Shown in pieces: positions 61,549 through 64,000 of a stretch of DNA of 64,000 nucleotides. Numbering within the stretch: position 1 is the stretch's first letter; the number at the start of each line of letters is the position of its first letter. Below the pieces are notes generated by a model. The model did no database searches. It saw nothing but the letters and a program-made list of their open reading frames with translations, and was not told where the DNA came from. A program made the translations under genes and the position numbers. The stretch is taken from positions 60,194,001 to 60,258,000 of the forward strand of contig JAFFJZ010000001.1 of the NCBI GenBank assembly GCA_018340375.1. Reading direction: 5' to 3'. This DNA is from Gonatopus flavifemur (Eukaryota; Arthropoda; Insecta; Hymenoptera; Dryinidae).

Positions 61549-62016
61549 CACGGAGAAAAATGAAGGTCTAAAATATGGTAATCTTTAATAAAAATTTGAG
61601 AATATTTCTTAAAATCTGAGAGTTTTTTTTTTAAATGCATAATGAAGACAAAACGGTCCACTTTTTTGTGGAATTTTATTCGGAAAACAATGAAAAATTC
61701 TCAATACTTAATAAAGAATAGAGAAACATATGAACTTTTCAAAAGTCGCGCGTGAAATTTTACAAAAATAGCAACAAAATTTCAATATCCTACTATTCAC
61801 TTTGTGAAATTTCGTATGCGACTCTTGAGAGGTTCATATGTTTCTCTATTCTTTATTGAGAATTGAGAATTTTTCATTGTTTTGCGAATACAATTCCACA
61901 AAGAAGAAGACCGTCGTTTTGTCTTTATTATGCATTCAAAAAAAATTCTCAGGTTTTAAGAAATATCAAATTTTTATCCAAGATTACTATATTCTTGACC
62001 TGCATTTTTCTCCGTG
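61549..62016. mobile_element. Fold-back MITE, CACGGAGAAAAATG ends
   Basis: A 468-bp element. Ends CACGGAGAAAAATGAAGGTC and GCATTTTTCTCCGTG, flanked by TG on both sides (61547-61548 and 62017-62018). The arms fold over most of their length; for instance GAATAGAGAAACATATGAAC faces its complement around a centre near 61780. Homologous to the fold-back at 16330-17131. Frames at 61464-61661 and 61838-62045 are by-products of the arms. Confidence 0.75.
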
Positions 62017-62018
62017 TG

Positions 62019-64000
62019 GAAATCAATGAAATAACATTTTTCTGATTACGTCTAGATAACACTGATACTGAGTTTCAGGTTATGCATGAAAAGTGTATTT
62101 TCCCACATACGCATGGGAATTCCCACACAGTATTTATCCTTTTTGTACCGATGAATGAACATCAGAAATTGGATTTCTTTCTCATTGCATGAACAATACA
62201 TTATTTAATTTTCGAATTTGTATTCACGGGTTCATACCTCATTAGAGTTTAATATACATTATTACCAGATTCTTTTTTTTTCTCTACAGTATCATCACAC
62301 CGTATTGATAAATATTTATTTTATCATTCATAACGTAAACAGTTTGTGAGAAACGTTAGAGTTCACAGCTAATATTGTTCTTCGTACCATACGAATTGTT
62401 CTGTAAATCTTTGTGATCTCATTATTATCACTTGTGATGCAATCGATGTGAAAATCATTCACCTTGAATTACGTGTTGAATAAACAAAAGTAATAGCGGG
62501 TAAACAAACTTCTCATTATTTTAGACGCATACGGGGGGATTCCTGTGTGGAAAAAGCGGTTTTGTTATTATATACATCATAAGAAACGTTACGTTGATAT
62601 GAAACTTGTAATTACGGTAATAATCAATTATTATTTTTTTCATTATTGTAAAATGCTACATAACTACACTTTTGTCAAGGTTGCCAAAATTGTAATAGTT
62701 TGACTCTTTAGCGTTTGTATAACTCTCTAAACGATAATCTTCTAATTAGAAATTGACCAAATATTCTTATAAGGTCTTTAATATTTTTCAAGTTGCTGGG
62801 CTTCTAAGTTTGGCAATGAAACTATTGTAGTTATCGTCTGTGATTACATATCATTCATACAAGCTCAAAGCAAAATTTATTCAACCCAACAAAATACAGG
62901 GAGAAATGAAGTCATTAAAATCAGCTAAAAAAGCACTGTATCGATGAAAAGACAAGACCAACTTCAATCATCCATAACTTTTCTCGTAACAAATAATGGG
63001 TTTCGTGATTGTCTCTTTAAATATCACAGCTTCTTAAAGATTTCATTATGATGATTATTATAACCATTACACCGTAGAGTTGAGTTGTGTTGTTTATAGC
63101 CTTTTGAAATGCTGCTCATATTTTCAAGAATAATTCCTTTTCTCTCATCGAACTAGTAGTTTCTATAATGTTATTCCCCCAAGTATATGGGTTAAAAGCT
63201 TTTCCTTGGCAATGAATCATAATATGTTAATGTTCGAAATTTGTGTTTCTATATAGTCAATACGTGAAGGATACTCCCTCTACGTTTCTTCATTATTTTT
63301 GCAATTAAATCTCATGAAACGGGTGTAGTAGAAATCCATAGATTGAGTCCATAAAAATGAAGCTTTCCTACGAACGACTTCATTTCAAAATTGATAGGTG
63401 TGAGAAGATGTGGGCGAATAACTTTCATAAGAAATCTTACTCTTCTATCTCCAACCATTCTCGAGTTATGGGGATAACAAGAAATTCATGCATATGATAT
63501 ATCTCGACCAACTTATCGAAATGTTACTCTCCTCATTTTTATCAGTACGTGTTCACAGATTTCGATCGGTAGTTGACTTATAAATGATTGAACATTGATC
63601 ATACTCGACGATAATCTGTGAATTACTTGGATTTTTCAACGAGTATCCACGATTCACCCTATTGTATGTCAACCACCAAATGAATCGATGAAAATGTACT
63701 GATTCGGCTTTTAGAAAGTGTATACACGTAAGAAAGTATGTTGCTAGATTCCCACATTTCTTATACGAAATGCACTATGTAAAATGCTAATATTTCTTTG
63801 TATCGGGTACCGTATTTCGATTTTAATATGTACATTTTTCATACGAGGTATGCAGGTACAAGTTATATACAGGTCGACGGGGAATTGATTTTTAGTTACT
63901 TTTGTTTGATCAATTCAATTGTGCAATTCGAGATGAGAACTCGGAAGGTTTCTTCTTTCGAGATTGAATTATTTTTTGTTGATACAATTTATCTTCTATC
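62019..64000. other. Gene-poor AT-rich end of window
   Basis: No coding exon, RNA gene or inverted repeat recognised. Confidence 0.3.

Overview
This window looks like nuclear DNA of an insect, possibly a hymenopteran, though that rank is only a guess. It is AT-rich, its genes have short introns with standard GT/AG borders, and it is packed with small inverted-repeat transposons flanked by TA. There is no prokaryotic signal: no operons, no Shine-Dalgarno sites, no CRISPR.

Only two genes can be read with confidence, both near the left end and arranged head to head. On the minus strand, 7243-4372 is a nine-exon MOSPD2 homologue: a CRAL-TRIO domain, then an MSP domain, then a C-terminal membrane anchor, 495 residues in my splice model. 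It would be an ER membrane-contact tether. On the plus strand, 8174-8745 is a three-exon RNASEH2C homologue of 131 residues, the small non-catalytic subunit of RNase H2. About 930 bp separate the two start codons and probably hold both promoters. The pair shares a likely promoter region, but no common pathway is known to me.

The remaining 55 kb contains no gene I can recognise. A possible first coding exon (30493-30610) and a possible 5' UTR exon (about 57.9-58.4 kb) suggest a widely spaced gene, but neither is proven. The space is filled with transposable elements. 0.1-3.1 kb is a mosaic of small inverted repeats. 9575-10637 is a 1.06-kb element with TA flanks. 16272-17266 and 46078-48688 are three-level nests in which the empty sites can still be reconstructed. 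25883-28447 is a 2.6-kb fold-back with arms of several hundred bp up to about 1 kb. 31837-37796 is a composite element that holds a broken non-LTR reverse transcriptase and a 3.5-kb C-rich pentamer satellite. 39518-39714 is an almost perfect, probably young hairpin.

A recurring theme is a set of TA-flanked elements whose ends read CACGGAG- or CACTGA-. One group of these (16.3, 39.4 and 55.6 kb) is filled with tandem 17-bp mini-palindromes of the form TTTGCTG-NNN-CAGCAAA. This mini-palindrome group and the triple nests are the least ordinary structures in the window. All calls are by eye; no database or folding program was run.
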